From: Alloprevotella sp.
GTDB taxonomy: Bacteria > Bacteroidota > Bacteroidia > Bacteroidales > Bacteroidaceae
DNA: 64,000 nucleotides
Assembly (NCBI GenBank): GCA_017478625.1
Contig: JAFVDF010000009.1
Location: 124,001-188,000, forward strand
Reading direction: 5' to 3'
In this document: positions 27,108 through 35,735 of the stretch, in pieces
Position numbering within the stretch: the stretch's first letter is position 1
Layout: every line of letters starts with the position of its first letter
Notes under the pieces: model-generated
The model's input: only the letters and a program-made list of their open reading frames with translations
Told to the model about the DNA's origin: nothing
Database searches by the model: none
Made by a program: the position numbers and the translations under genes

Positions 27108-28895
27108 ATGGACAAGACCTACAGTATTGACAGACAATACCGTCAAATCACAAATCGGTTCCCCAACCACGAAGAACGGCCCATTGTGGGCATTACAGGA
27201 AACTGTGACGACGTAACCTATTCGCTCAACCGCGACTATGCGGCTTCCGTAGCAGCTGCAGGTATGGTGCCGGTCATTCTCCCGCCCACGACAAGTTACG
27301 ACATTATTCTCTCTTATCTCGACAGCGTGGACGCGCTTCTTTTCTCGGGTGGCTCAGACATCAACCCTCTCTACCAGAACGAAGAGCCTATCCCGGAACT
27401 GCACGCCATAAATCCACTGCGCGACCACTTTGAACTATTGCTGGCTCGCCTTGCCTACGACCGACAGATTCCTATGCTGGGCATTTGTCGCGGTATTCAG
27501 GTAATTGCCACAAGCCTCGGCGGAACAGTCTGCCAGGACATACAGGCAGAAAATCCCGATACTAAATTCTTAAAGCATAGTCAAGAGGCCCCGCGCCCCA
27601 CTGCCACCCACACGGTCAAGGCTGAAGAAAACACATTGGTGGCTCGGTTGCTGGGTGAGGAGTTTAGTGTCAATTCATTCCATCATCAGGCCGTACGCGA
27701 TGCCGGCCCACATTTGCGCGTAAGTGCTGTGGCATCAGATGGTGTCATAGAGGCAGTGGAGAGCAACGAGTTCAAAAGTATTCTCGCCGTACAGTGGCAT
27801 CCCGAAAGTTTTGTGCGGAAGAACAACAACTTTATGTATCCCCTCTTCAACTGGCTCAGCCAGGAAGCAACCTCCTTCCGCCAAGCCAAGCACATCCACC
27901 AATCATTCATTACCCTCGACTCCCACTGCGACACACCTATGCTCTTCGCCGAAGGCTACAATCCTTCGGTTCGACAAGACCATGCCTGCGTCGATCTGCA
28001 TAAGATGACCGAAGGCTATCTCGATGCTGCCTTCTGGGCCGTCTATCTTCCTCAGAAAGAACTCACGCCCGAGGGACGCGCCGGTGCCGTAGCGTATGCC
28101 AACGGGCTTATAGAATGTATCAAGAAAACCGTTTCCTATGCCCGTGGAGCGCAGTTGGCATTTACCGCAAAGGACCTTCCACGCATCAAGCGTAACGGCG
28201 ACAAAGCAATCTATATCGGCATAGAAAACGGCTACGCCATCGGTACCGACCTGAGCCATATAGAGCGCTATCGCAGGGAAGGCGTAGTGTATATGACGCT
28301 TTGCCATAATGGCGACAACGACCTTTGCGACAGCGCTATGCGAAGTCTCCACACCCACGGCGGACTTAGTGCCCTGGGGCGCGATGCCGTACGCGAGCTA
28401 AACCGTTGTGGCATTATGGTGGACCTGTCGCACACGTCTGAAACTACCTTCTACGACGTACTTAGTCTGACCGACGTTCCTGTAATATGCTCCCATTCGT
28501 CGTGCCGAGCCCTCTGCAATCATCCCCGCAACCTCTCCGACGACCAGCTGCGTAGTCTGGCCGAACAGGGGGGCGTGGTACAAATCACTTTCTACCCAGG
28601 ATTCGTGCGTTCTGAGGGCCAAGCCACCATTCACGATATTGTAGCCCACATTCTCCACGCCATAGATGTCTGTGGCATAAACCATGTCGGTATAGGCTCC
28701 GACTTTGACGGCGACGGAGGCGTTCTGGGACTTAGCAACACCGCTGAAATGATCAATCTGACCCGTCTGTTGCTGGCCGAAGGGCTCACTCCCTACGAGT
28801 TGCGCAAGCTGTGGGGTGGCAACTTCCTCCACGTCATGGAGCAGGTACAGCGCAGGGCCAACATCTATATAGAGCGCCCGCGTTATGCCGACTAA
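27108..28895 (+). CDS. Fusion of class I glutamine amidotransferase-like peptidase C26 and membrane dipeptidase (M19)
   Basis: Cytoplasmic protein of 595 residues made of two enzymes. Residues about 25-250 are a gamma-glutamyl-gamma-aminobutyrate hydrolase-like GATase: nucleophile Cys127 in LGICRGIQ, and His231 and Glu233 in QWHPE. Residues about 265-590 are a renal-dipeptidase-like M19 metallopeptidase: HxD zinc motif in LDSHCDTP (about 270-275), CSHSSCR and GIGSDFDGDGG later. Together they could remove gamma-glutamyl groups and then split the dipeptide left. No signal peptide is seen. An ATG at 27096 in frame adds four residues. The lipoprotein gene downstream starts 29 bases after the stop. 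Confidence 0.87.
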   Translation: MDKTYSIDRQYRQITNRFPNHEERPIVGITGNCDDVTYSLNRDYAASVAAAGMVPVILPPTTSYDIILSYLDSVDALLFSGGSDINPLYQNEEPIPELHAINPLRDHFELLLARLAYDRQIPMLGICRGIQVIATSLGGTVCQDIQAENPDTKFLKHSQEAPRPTATHTVKAEENTLVARLLGEEFSVNSFHHQAVRDAGPHLRVSAVASDGVIEAVESNEFKSILAVQWHPESFVRKNNNFMYPLFNWLSQEATSFRQAKHIHQSFITLDSHCDTPMLFAEGYNPSVRQDHACVDLHKMTEGYLDAAFWAVYLPQKELTPEGRAGAVAYANGLIECIKKTVSYARGAQLAFTAKDLPRIKRNGDKAIYIGIENGYAIGTDLSHIERYRREGVVYMTLCHNGDNDLCDSAMRSLHTHGGLSALGRDAVRELNRCGIMVDLSHTSETTFYDVLSLTDVPVICSHSSCRALCNHPRNLSDDQLRSLAEQGGVVQITFYPGFVRSEGQATIHDIVAHILHAIDVCGINHVGIGSDFDGDGGVLGLSNTAEMINLTRLLLAEGLTPYELRKLWGGNFLHVMEQVQRRANIYIERPRYAD

Positions 28896-28923
28896 CCAAC
28901 TTCCACCATTCTTCCCCAAGCGT

Positions 28924-29901
28924 ATGAAATCCTTCTTTCCTCTCATAGCCCTGTCCGTCTTGCTTACCAGCCTATCGTGCAAGAGTCCCCAAAACACAGA
29001 AAATGCTGTAGCAGAATCCGCTGACACAACCAGCGTATGCTTTCAGCCCGACAGTGCCTTCGCGCTTATTGTAGCCCAGTGTGATATGGGACCACGCGTA
29101 CCGGGTTCCACCGCCCACGCCCGATGTGCGCGCTGGATTGCCTCCCAATTTGAAGCCCGTGGCTTAGTGGTCGAAACGCAACAATCGCGTCAGACGATGT
29201 GGGACGGCAAGCAGTTCGATTGCCTTAACATTTTCGCCCGCTTCAAGCCCGAAGCAGAACGGCGCATACTCCTTTGCTCCCACTGGGACAGTCGCCCCTG
29301 GGCCGATCAGGATGCAGATTCCACCAAGCACCGTCAGCCCGTCCTTGCGGCTAATGATGGGGCCAGCGGAGTGGCTGTAATGCTGGAAATAGCCCGTCTG
29401 ATAGGAGAACTCAACCCGGCAGTAGGAGTGGATTTCCTTTGCTTCGACCTGGAGGACTATGGCGCACCCTATTGGGGTAATGGGACGAAAGACGAGAGCG
29501 ATTGGTGTGTAGGCAGCCGCTATTGGGCCAGACAAAAAGAGGCCGACTACAAGCCGGCTTACGCCATCCTTCTGGATATGGTAGGAGGCAATGGCACACA
29601 GTTCCTATACGAATACTTCAGCCGCACCTACGCCCAGAGCGTTCTGGCCCGCACCTGGGCTGCCGCAAGCACGGCCGGAGTCGGCGCATATTTCCCCCAG
29701 AAGGACGGACTGATGCTGACGGACGACCACCTGCCCCTGAACCGTATCGCCCATATCCCGACCATCGACATCATAGGCACACGCACCGATGGGTTCTGCC
29801 CCACGTGGCACACCACGGACGATACGCCCGAAAACATATCGCCAGCGCTCCTCAAGGCTGTCGGACAGACGCTCTTGCAGTTGCTGTACGAAGAAAAGTA
29901 G
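28924..29901 (+). CDS. M28 family zinc peptidase / glutaminyl-peptide cyclotransferase-like lipoprotein
   Basis: Probable lipoprotein of 325 residues; hydrophobic leader then LTSLSC with Cys19, a slightly atypical lipobox. The M28 metal site is recognisable: HWDSRPWAD (about 120), GASGVAVMLEIARL, DLEDYG (about 178), and a late DHLPLNRIAHIPTID. The HWDSRPWADQD pattern is that of zinc-dependent glutaminyl cyclases, which form pyroglutamate at peptide N-termini, rather than of aminopeptidases. An in-frame ATG at 28885 overlaps the previous gene by 11 bases; the start at 28924 gives a proper leader. sufE follows 35 bases later. Confidence 0.82.
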   Translation: MKSFFPLIALSVLLTSLSCKSPQNTENAVAESADTTSVCFQPDSAFALIVAQCDMGPRVPGSTAHARCARWIASQFEARGLVVETQQSRQTMWDGKQFDCLNIFARFKPEAERRILLCSHWDSRPWADQDADSTKHRQPVLAANDGASGVAVMLEIARLIGELNPAVGVDFLCFDLEDYGAPYWGNGTKDESDWCVGSRYWARQKEADYKPAYAILLDMVGGNGTQFLYEYFSRTYAQSVLARTWAAASTAGVGAYFPQKDGLMLTDDHLPLNRIAHIPTIDIIGTRTDGFCPTWHTTDDTPENISPALLKAVGQTLLQLLYEEK

Positions 29902-29936
29902 ATTCCATTTTTCCATCACATAATACTTCCCTTACC

Positions 29937-30365
29937 ATGAATATCAATGACATTCAAAACGATATTATAGAAGAGTTTTCTGAACTTGACGACTGGATGG
30001 ACCGCTATCAGTTGCTCATAGACCTCGGAGAAGAACAACTGCCACTGCCCGACGCTCAAAAGACGGAAAGCAACCTCATTGACGGATGCCAAAGCCGCGT
30101 GTGGCTGGCATGCTCCGAGCAGGACGGCCGACTATTCTTTCAGGCCGAAAGCGACGCGCTTATTGTCAAAGGCATAGTCTCTCTCCTGGTTCGTGTATTC
30201 AACGGGCAGACGCCTGCAGACATTCTGGCAGCCGACCTATACTTCGTAGATAAAATAGGCCTCAAGGAGCACCTTTCTCCGACCCGTTCTAACGGACTCT
30301 TGGCTATGATTCGCCAGATACGCTACTATGCCATGGCTTATCAGACCAAACTGTCGGCCCAATAA
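29937..30365 (+). CDS. sufE: SufE family Fe-S cluster assembly protein
   Basis: Cytoplasmic protein of 142 residues that accepts sulfur from the cysteine desulfurase SufS and passes it to the scaffold. The acceptor is Cys51 in LIDGCQSRVWL. Family features FSELDDWMDRYQLLIDLG and LSPTRSNGLLAMI are present. The frame is open far upstream inside the previous gene, but the ATG at 29937 gives the normal family length. No sufBCD or sufS is in the window, so it is separate from the suf operon. A strong hairpin follows. Confidence 0.95.
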   Translation: MNINDIQNDIIEEFSELDDWMDRYQLLIDLGEEQLPLPDAQKTESNLIDGCQSRVWLACSEQDGRLFFQAESDALIVKGIVSLLVRVFNGQTPADILAADLYFVDKIGLKEHLSPTRSNGLLAMIRQIRYYAMAYQTKLSAQ

Positions 30366-30384
30366 GCCTGTCCGCGCATAAAAT

Positions 30385-30418
30385 AATCCGCCACAACTGC
30401 TGAGAGTTGTGGCGGATT
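30385..30418. terminator. Terminator hairpin between sufE and the Ala-rich lipoprotein
   Basis: Fourteen-base perfect arms AATCCGCCACAACT (30385-30398) and AGTTGTGGCGGATT (30405-30418). The T-run on the plus side is broken (TCGTTGTATT). It lies between convergent genes. Confidence 0.85.
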
Positions 30419-30455
30419 CGTTGTATTATTCAATAAGAAATTTGCAACGGATGTA

Positions 30456-31010
30456 TTAGAGACCCAGCTTCTTCAAACCTTTCTCTACGCCTTCGGCTGC
30501 TTTTTCTTTCACAGCTTCTTTAGTGGCTTCCTTAGCGTTTTCAACGATTTCCTTGCCGGCTTCTTTCACTTCTTCCTTAGCGTTAGCGGCAGCGTCTTTC
30601 ACGTCAGCAACAGCACCTTCTACGGCCTCCTTTGCATCGTCGGTTGCGCAACAAGCAGCATCAACGCCTGCACCTGTAAGGTTGTTCAGGAAGTTGGAAA
30701 TAGTTTCGCCACCAGCGGCAGCCACAGCCTGCTGAACAGCTTCTTTCACTGTGGTATCACCATTGATAACATTATTGAAAATCTCTTTGAACTTATTTAC
30801 AGCAGCGGTGTCGCCGGCTTCCGTAAGTTCAGCAAGTTTTGTCTGAGCCTGTTCTACAAGGGCTGCAACCTTTTCAGGATTGGCTACATTAGCCTTCAGT
30901 TCCTCTACCAATGCGTTAGCGTCAGCTTCTACATTGTCGGCTTTTTCACCAGCGCAAGAAGCGAATGCAAAAGTGGCAACTGCAACGAGTGCAAATACTA
31001 ATTTTTTCAT
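30456..31010 (-). CDS. Ala/Glu/Lys-rich helical lipoprotein, function unknown
   Basis: Predicted lipoprotein of 184 residues; lipobox FASC with Cys19. The mature part is almost entirely helical with many Ala, Glu, Lys and Val, and the C-terminal 60 residues are a run of eleven-residue-like amphipathic repeats (KEEVKEAGKEIVENAKEATK type), reminiscent of LEA or apolipophorin repeats. A Cys pair (AACC) at about 121-122 is unusual. The frame extends to a TTG at 31016, but the ATG at 31010 gives the standard leader MKKLVFALV. It has its own promoter. No family name can be given. Confidence 0.8.
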   Translation of the reverse strand: MKKLVFALVAVATFAFASCAGEKADNVEADANALVEELKANVANPEKVAALVEQAQTKLAELTEAGDTAAVNKFKEIFNNVINGDTTVKEAVQQAVAAAGGETISNFLNNLTGAGVDAACCATDDAKEAVEGAVADVKDAAANAKEEVKEAGKEIVENAKEATKEAVKEKAAEGVEKGLKKLGL

Positions 31011-31112
31011 GATCAATAAATTTATGAGTTAATAAAATAAGTGAATGATTTCAAATGGTTATCGGACAGCAACATGGCCTATTTTGCAATTTTGCCACAA
31101 TCCTCTTATGGG

Positions 31113-31142
31113 CAAATATATCGGATTTTTCAAAGAAACAAA
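31113..31142 (-). promoter_or_regulatory. Promoter of the Ala-rich lipoprotein gene
   Basis: On the minus strand TTTG (31139-31142), 18 bases, then TATATTTG (31113-31120), a full TAnnTTTG box. It predicts a leader of about 95 bases. Confidence 0.7.
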
Positions 31143-31413
31143 TATTTTTCTGCAAATTTTACATCATCCGACAATTTTCCTTCTTGACCCCCACGGGCCA
31201 CAAACCCGTCCTATAGTACATTTTGCTATGTCTGTATCGCAATAGGACCTTTTCCGCCCGCCAAAGGGTATAGAAACGCGGTCAGAACACCTGTCTTCTG
31301 TCAATCCATTTCCCCTTTTTGCCCATTTTGCCCCCTTGCACAGGTCGGAAACTTTTTGTAATTTCAAGACAGCATAAGAGAATCCTTTCATCCCATTATG
31401 CGCCAGGCTTATA

Positions 31414-31446
31414 GGGCGGTTCCATCTTCGGAAACCGCCCGTTTTT
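31414..31446 (+). terminator. Orphan intrinsic terminator
   Basis: GGGCGGTT (31414-31421) pairs with AACCGCCC (31433-31440), with an inner CC/GG pair and TTC loop, followed by GTTTTT. No coding region precedes it on the plus strand for over a kilobase. Confidence 0.75.
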
Positions 31447-31478
31447 ATATGAAAAACGCAGTATGGCACAGGGCCGGC

Positions 31479-31551
31479 CCATTATGCAACAGAAAGATTA
31501 GATAATGGAATTTCTTCTTTCAATTATGCAATTTTTCTGCGCCATTATGCC
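31479..31551 (+). repeat. ATTATGCAATTTT intergenic repeat, copy D (longest)
   Basis: Contains CATTATGCAAC, GATAATGGAATTT, AATTATGCAATTTTTCTGCG and CCATTATGC in order. It is the reference copy to which those at 11798, 22659, 22779, 25972 and 58333 were compared. Confidence 0.6.
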
Positions 31552-31659
31552 CTCAGCCGATAGTATAATGCAACGGCTCGTTAGGATAATTTAACATTCA
31601 GGCCAAATGTCAATAGATTTTACTTTTTCAGGTAAAATCGTAGGCTCCTCTGTCGCCCT

Positions 31660-31686
31660 GGCGGAACAAAGGTCGGCGGAACAAAG
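31660..31686. repeat. Short direct repeat
   Basis: GGCGGAACAAAG occurs at 31660-31671 and again at 31675-31686, about 85 bases downstream of the minus-strand redoxin gene. Meaning unknown. Confidence 0.6.
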
Positions 31687-31770
31687 CGGAATAAGTGCAG
31701 GCAGAAATCCGCAGAACCTTTGTCCCCGCAACACGCCCGCGCGAAACTGCAGAAGCGGAAAGTATGTCGG

Positions 31771-32850
31771 TTAGTCCACGGGTTTTGCCAACGCGGCATC
31801 TATGGTCTGCACAAGCGAGCGGAATTCGTTCTCGTCGTATAAGCGCGTACGCTGAATAATACGTCCGTCGGGTCCTACGAGCACGTTGCGCGTAATGCCC
31901 GAATTACGCAGGGCAAACAGGGCATAGACATCGGCTCCGGGGTCAAGGGCCAGCGGATAGGTGATACCTGTGGTCTGGGCAAATCGGAGTACCTTCTGAA
32001 GCGGTTCGTCGCGGTCTATCCCTATCAGCACAAAGCGGTCGTCGTCTTTATGCCTCTGCCAGATGTCGCGCTCTATGAAAGGCATCTCCCGCCGGCATAC
32101 GCCACACCACGACGCCGTGAACTGAAGCATTACCACCTTGCCACGCAGATCTTGCATACGCACACGACGCCCGTCGGTAAGCGCCACCTCAAAGTCGGGG
32201 CACATATCACCGTCAAAAACTATGTAGCCGTTTGAGTCGGCCTTTTGATAAGGCTCCAGCAGGTGTTTAAGTTCACGCTCGAAGATGTCACGGCGCACAA
32301 TGCGGTAGTGGGGATTGTAGGCCTCCCTGTAGTCGGCAGAATGACTTATGGCGTAGCGATTCTGGCTGAGCACGTCGGCCAGAAAGGCGCTGTCGTCCGC
32401 TGCGTGGGGGAGGTTCAGATTCATTGCTCCTATTGTATCTTCCAGTGCCGTCCACCTGGCTTTCCACGCCTCAAGGCTGGGCATACCTTTCCCGTCTGCA
32501 CTACGCAGGAAAGCACTCAGCAATTGCTCTCGGGTAAGCACACGCTCTGCCACAGCCCTGAGACTGATGCGCATAAAGTCGCCGTTTACGCCACAGGGCT
32601 CATAATACCACTGCAACAGGCTCTCCTCGTCCAGTTCGCGCAGTTCGCGCTCTAAATACTGCCTGGCACTGACGGAATCGCTTACAAGATGTTCCGCACC
32701 CATAAAGTCCTGATAGCACGACTTATAGATATCCAGCAACCGCATCTTCGGATACGCCTGCAACTGGCTCTGCACAAACTCTCGGACACTCTGGGCCATA
32801 CAAACAAGGCTTGCGCCCCACAGGAAAAGGAATAAAATACTGCGTCTCAT
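31771..32850 (-). CDS. Exported thioredoxin-like redoxin with N-terminal helical domain
   Basis: Protein of 359 residues with signal peptide about 1-19 (ends CMAQ). The C-terminal part (about 215-355) is a TlpA/AhpC-like thioredoxin fold with the complete motif WCGVC in FTASWCGVCRREMPF and a late IDRDEPLQKV segment. The N-terminal 200 residues are mostly helical and of no recognised family. Expected to reduce or transfer electrons to periplasmic disulfides. The frame extends to 32889, but ATG 32850 gives the signal peptide and avoids overlap with the upstream Nudix gene. Last gene of a five-gene minus-strand run. Confidence 0.83.
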   Translation of the reverse strand: MRRSILFLFLWGASLVCMAQSVREFVQSQLQAYPKMRLLDIYKSCYQDFMGAEHLVSDSVSARQYLERELRELDEESLLQWYYEPCGVNGDFMRISLRAVAERVLTREQLLSAFLRSADGKGMPSLEAWKARWTALEDTIGAMNLNLPHAADDSAFLADVLSQNRYAISHSADYREAYNPHYRIVRRDIFERELKHLLEPYQKADSNGYIVFDGDMCPDFEVALTDGRRVRMQDLRGKVVMLQFTASWCGVCRREMPFIERDIWQRHKDDDRFVLIGIDRDEPLQKVLRFAQTTGITYPLALDPGADVYALFALRNSGITRNVLVGPDGRIIQRTRLYDENEFRSLVQTIDAALAKPVD

Positions 32851-32869
32851 AATGCTACAAAGAATTGGG

Positions 32870-34135
32870 TCAGGACTGCACTCCGACAAAACGGTCGCGC
32901 AAGAAAATAAAACTCATATACAGGACGGGAGATATGCTCCGTTTGTGGGACTGTATAAAGCGTTCAAACTCCTGTACGTCGTATTTTCCCTCTTTCAACA
33001 GGCGCACAGGCTCAAAAGTATTGTTTACCTCTGTCATGTCGGGCTTGAACCGAGAGAGAGCCTCGCGGAACGAGAGGTTTAGATAGGTCAGCGTACAAAA
33101 ATCGGGCTTGCCACCACGCACCAAATCGCGAAACATACCCAGAAGTTCTATCTTCTGAATCATATCAGCCTCAAACGTCGTCTCTTCTTTGAGTTCCCGG
33201 AGGACAACCTCTCTTACAAAATCGGCAAGGCCTGTCTGACCCCGTTTCTTGAGCCTCTTCCAATCGGAATAGTCCGCGCTGCCACTACACGTAGGCTGAT
33301 AAGCGTTGGGTTGGACAATGGCTCTGTTGTTATGGAATAATATGATCAGATAGCCGTCTGTGGTAAGGGCCATCGTGGAGGCTCCGATATGATTGCCAAA
33401 CGGCGCAAGGGGAGAGAGCAAGGGAAGAGGGAACACGAGGGGATTATGCGGTGGCAAGATGGCCATTGAGCGGTCGTTGTGTAGCAGGCGCTTACAGAAG
33501 ATTTCGTTCGTCACATACGAATTATAATAGTTCCCGCGACGCACCCAGACCGTCCCACCAGTCAGCGCATCCGTATCTATCTCACTCGTCAAGCAGAGTT
33601 TGTCTTCATTGTAGAAGGAAGCCCGCGGATTAGAATGCCACCTTGTCCTCAGGAATAAGAACAATACGTCTTTGTTTTGGGCTATATAGTCTTTCAACGG
33701 ACTGATTTTCTCCGTATCTTCTTTCAACTGTATGGCCTCATTATCGTACAAGAAAGCATTGACCTCCTTGTTGTATATGGCATGTATCCCGTTTTCTTCA
33801 TTGATAATAGTCTGAGGGTATTTGCGCCGGGTCTCCTCGCTCAGCATTATCTCGTCGGGAATATAGTATTGATCAAAATTATAATCGGGGTATCGCAGCA
33901 ATTCAACGATGTCTTTTACCAGCGAATAGGACTGCCAGATCACACCGCTGAATACTAAAAAGAAAAACCACCATAGGTTCTGGCTGAAAAGCGTCTCGTA
34001 GTTGCAAACCGTACAGACAAGGATAATGAGATTTATCAATAGGGAAACCACACTTATCTTCTTAAGTGCGATTCCGTATCCTATGATACTGCAGAAATTT
34101 TTCAGTCTTACGATTTGGTTGCCTATCATTTCCAA
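32870..34135 (-). CDS. Membrane-anchored protein with C-terminal Nudix-like box
   Basis: Protein of 421 residues. Two hydrophobic segments at about 28-47 and 55-73 form a hairpin anchor. The following 180 residues are of unknown family. A Nudix-like fold begins near ALTTDGYLIILFHNNRA (about 255), and the box FVREVVLRELKEET (about 312-325) carries the REUxEE core, but the leading Gly and Glu of the canonical GX5EX7REUXEEXGU motif are not obvious. Substrate is unknown. The gene lies 9 bases after the ComM-like gene and 19 before the redoxin. The Nudix call rests on pattern only. Confidence 0.6.
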   Translation of the reverse strand: MEMIGNQIVRLKNFCSIIGYGIALKKISVVSLLINLIILVCTVCNYETLFSQNLWWFFFLVFSGVIWQSYSLVKDIVELLRYPDYNFDQYYIPDEIMLSEETRRKYPQTIINEENGIHAIYNKEVNAFLYDNEAIQLKEDTEKISPLKDYIAQNKDVLFLFLRTRWHSNPRASFYNEDKLCLTSEIDTDALTGGTVWVRRGNYYNSYVTNEIFCKRLLHNDRSMAILPPHNPLVFPLPLLSPLAPFGNHIGASTMALTTDGYLIILFHNNRAIVQPNAYQPTCSGSADYSDWKRLKKRGQTGLADFVREVVLRELKEETTFEADMIQKIELLGMFRDLVRGGKPDFCTLTYLNLSFREALSRFKPDMTEVNNTFEPVRLLKEGKYDVQEFERFIQSHKRSISPVLYMSFIFLRDRFVGVQS

Positions 34136-34144
34136 TTGGTCTGC

Positions 34145-35713
34145 TTATAGTCCTCGCTCAGCCCAGTCACTTCTATCGAGATTGCGGTATCCTATTGCCT
34201 CAGCCACGTGGGGCGCGGTCACATGGGTGGCTCCGTCAAGGTCGGCAATGGTTCGCGCCACTTTGAGGATGCGGTTGTAGGCTCGCGCGGAAAGATGCAA
34301 CCGGTCAAAAGCTGCACGGAGCAACTGCATACCTTGCGCATCGGGCTCTGCAAAAGTATGAATCATCTGCTCCGTCATCTGCGCATTGCAGTGTACGCCC
34401 TTTGCGTGGGCAAAACGTTGGTTCTGAATCTGCCGGGCCCTTATCACGCGCTCCCGTATCTGGGCGCTGCTCTCACCTCGGGGTGCACTCTGAATGACTT
34501 CAATAGGCACGGGGAACAGTTCCACCTGCAAGTCGATGCGGTCAAGCAGTGGACCACTGACTTTGCTAAGGTACTTATGGATTTGGCCGGGCGTGCAGGC
34601 GCACAGGTGCGTGGGGTCATTGTAAAAACCGCAGGGACACGGATTCATTGCCGCAATAAGCATAAACGAGCACGGCAACGTCTCGGCATACTTGCTTCGG
34701 GCAATTGTCACGGACCGTTCTTCCAGTGGCTGGCGTAGGGTTTCCAGTGCAGTGCGGGAGAACTCTGGGAATTCATCCAGGAACAATACACCATTGTGAG
34801 CCAGTGATATTTCACCCGGACGAAGATGGGTGCCACCTCCTATAAGGGCCACGTCACTACTCCTATGGTGGGGCGCGCGGAAAGGTCTGCGTGTGAGCAA
34901 TGGTGCCGTAGCATCGAGTTGTCCGGCTATAGAATAAATCTGCGTGGTCTCCAAGGCTTCCGACAGAGTAAGCGGGGGAAGAATGGAAGGCATCCTTTTG
35001 GCCATCATGCTCTTTCCGCAACCCGGCGAACCAATAAGAATCAGATTGTGGCCCCCTGCTGCCGCCACCTCGAAGGCTCTTTTGGCCGCATCCTGACCTT
35101 TGACGTCGGCAAAGTCGAGACCGGTCTGTTCATCAGCCTGCGCAAAAAGTTGCACGGTCTCCACTTGTGTAGGAACTGCCGAGACCTGTCCGTTCAGTAT
35201 CTCTACCAATTCTCTCAACGTATTGACTCCCACAACGGTAACGCCTTCCACCACGGCTGCTTCACGCGCGTTGGCGGCGGGTACATAGAGTTCTGTGCAA
35301 CTGAGTCGGGGGGCTCCGATGGCAATAGGGAGTATTCCGCGCACGGGTTTTATCGTACCGTCTAATCCGAGTTCGCCTACAAAAAATTTACGGTCCATCT
35401 CCGAGTTCCGTATAAGCCCCACTGTCTGCAGGATAGCCACGGCCAGCGGAAGGTCCAGACCACTGCCCTCCTTGCGTAGGTCTGCAGGCGCAAAGTTGGC
35501 TGTGACATTCAAGGGTGGCAGCGTAAATTTTGAATTCAATAATGCACTCTGCACACGCTTACGGCTCTCTTTAACGGCATTATCGGGCAATCCTACCATA
35601 AAGAACAGCGGTTCGAGCCCGGCCTCCTTCTGCGAGAAGGTGGCATTAATTTCTACGGCCACGGGAATGGCATTCAGGCCGTTTACTACTGCGGAATTGA
35701 CTGATGAAAACAA
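34145..35713 (-). CDS. YifB/ComM family Mg-chelatase-like AAA+ ATPase
   Basis: Cytoplasmic AAA+ protein of 522 residues. An N-terminal ChlI-like domain (about 20-140) precedes the ATPase, with Walker A GSPGCGKSMMAKR near residue 228 and Walker B LFLDEFPEF near 310. A short cysteine-rich insert (CPCGFYNDPTHLCACTP) and a C-terminal helical domain (RAYNRILKVARTIADLDG) complete the family pattern. ComM is a hexameric helicase that promotes branch migration in natural transformation of Gram-negative bacteria; that role here is inferred. Sits mid-run between lipoprotein genes and the Nudix-like gene. Confidence 0.92.
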   Translation of the reverse strand: MFSSVNSAVVNGLNAIPVAVEINATFSQKEAGLEPLFFMVGLPDNAVKESRKRVQSALLNSKFTLPPLNVTANFAPADLRKEGSGLDLPLAVAILQTVGLIRNSEMDRKFFVGELGLDGTIKPVRGILPIAIGAPRLSCTELYVPAANAREAAVVEGVTVVGVNTLRELVEILNGQVSAVPTQVETVQLFAQADEQTGLDFADVKGQDAAKRAFEVAAAGGHNLILIGSPGCGKSMMAKRMPSILPPLTLSEALETTQIYSIAGQLDATAPLLTRRPFRAPHHRSSDVALIGGGTHLRPGEISLAHNGVLFLDEFPEFSRTALETLRQPLEERSVTIARSKYAETLPCSFMLIAAMNPCPCGFYNDPTHLCACTPGQIHKYLSKVSGPLLDRIDLQVELFPVPIEVIQSAPRGESSAQIRERVIRARQIQNQRFAHAKGVHCNAQMTEQMIHTFAEPDAQGMQLLRAAFDRLHLSARAYNRILKVARTIADLDGATHVTAPHVAEAIGYRNLDRSDWAERGL

Positions 35714-35735
35714 GTTGCAGGAATTTTAGACCGAT

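Larger units (their letters stand above)
31017..31770. other. Long intergenic region with promoter, orphan terminator and repeats
   Basis: About 750 bases with no supported gene. It contains a minus-strand promoter for the lipoprotein, a plus-strand intrinsic terminator (31414-31446) with no visible gene ahead of it, a copy of the AT-rich repeat and a short direct repeat. A 66-codon plus frame at 31045-31245 has no family resemblance. Confidence 0.7.

Noticed and set aside
29502-29936. N-terminal extension of sufE
   Set aside because: The frame is open through the preceding peptidase gene, but translation there is an off-frame shadow with no SufE homology; the ATG at 29937 gives the normal length.
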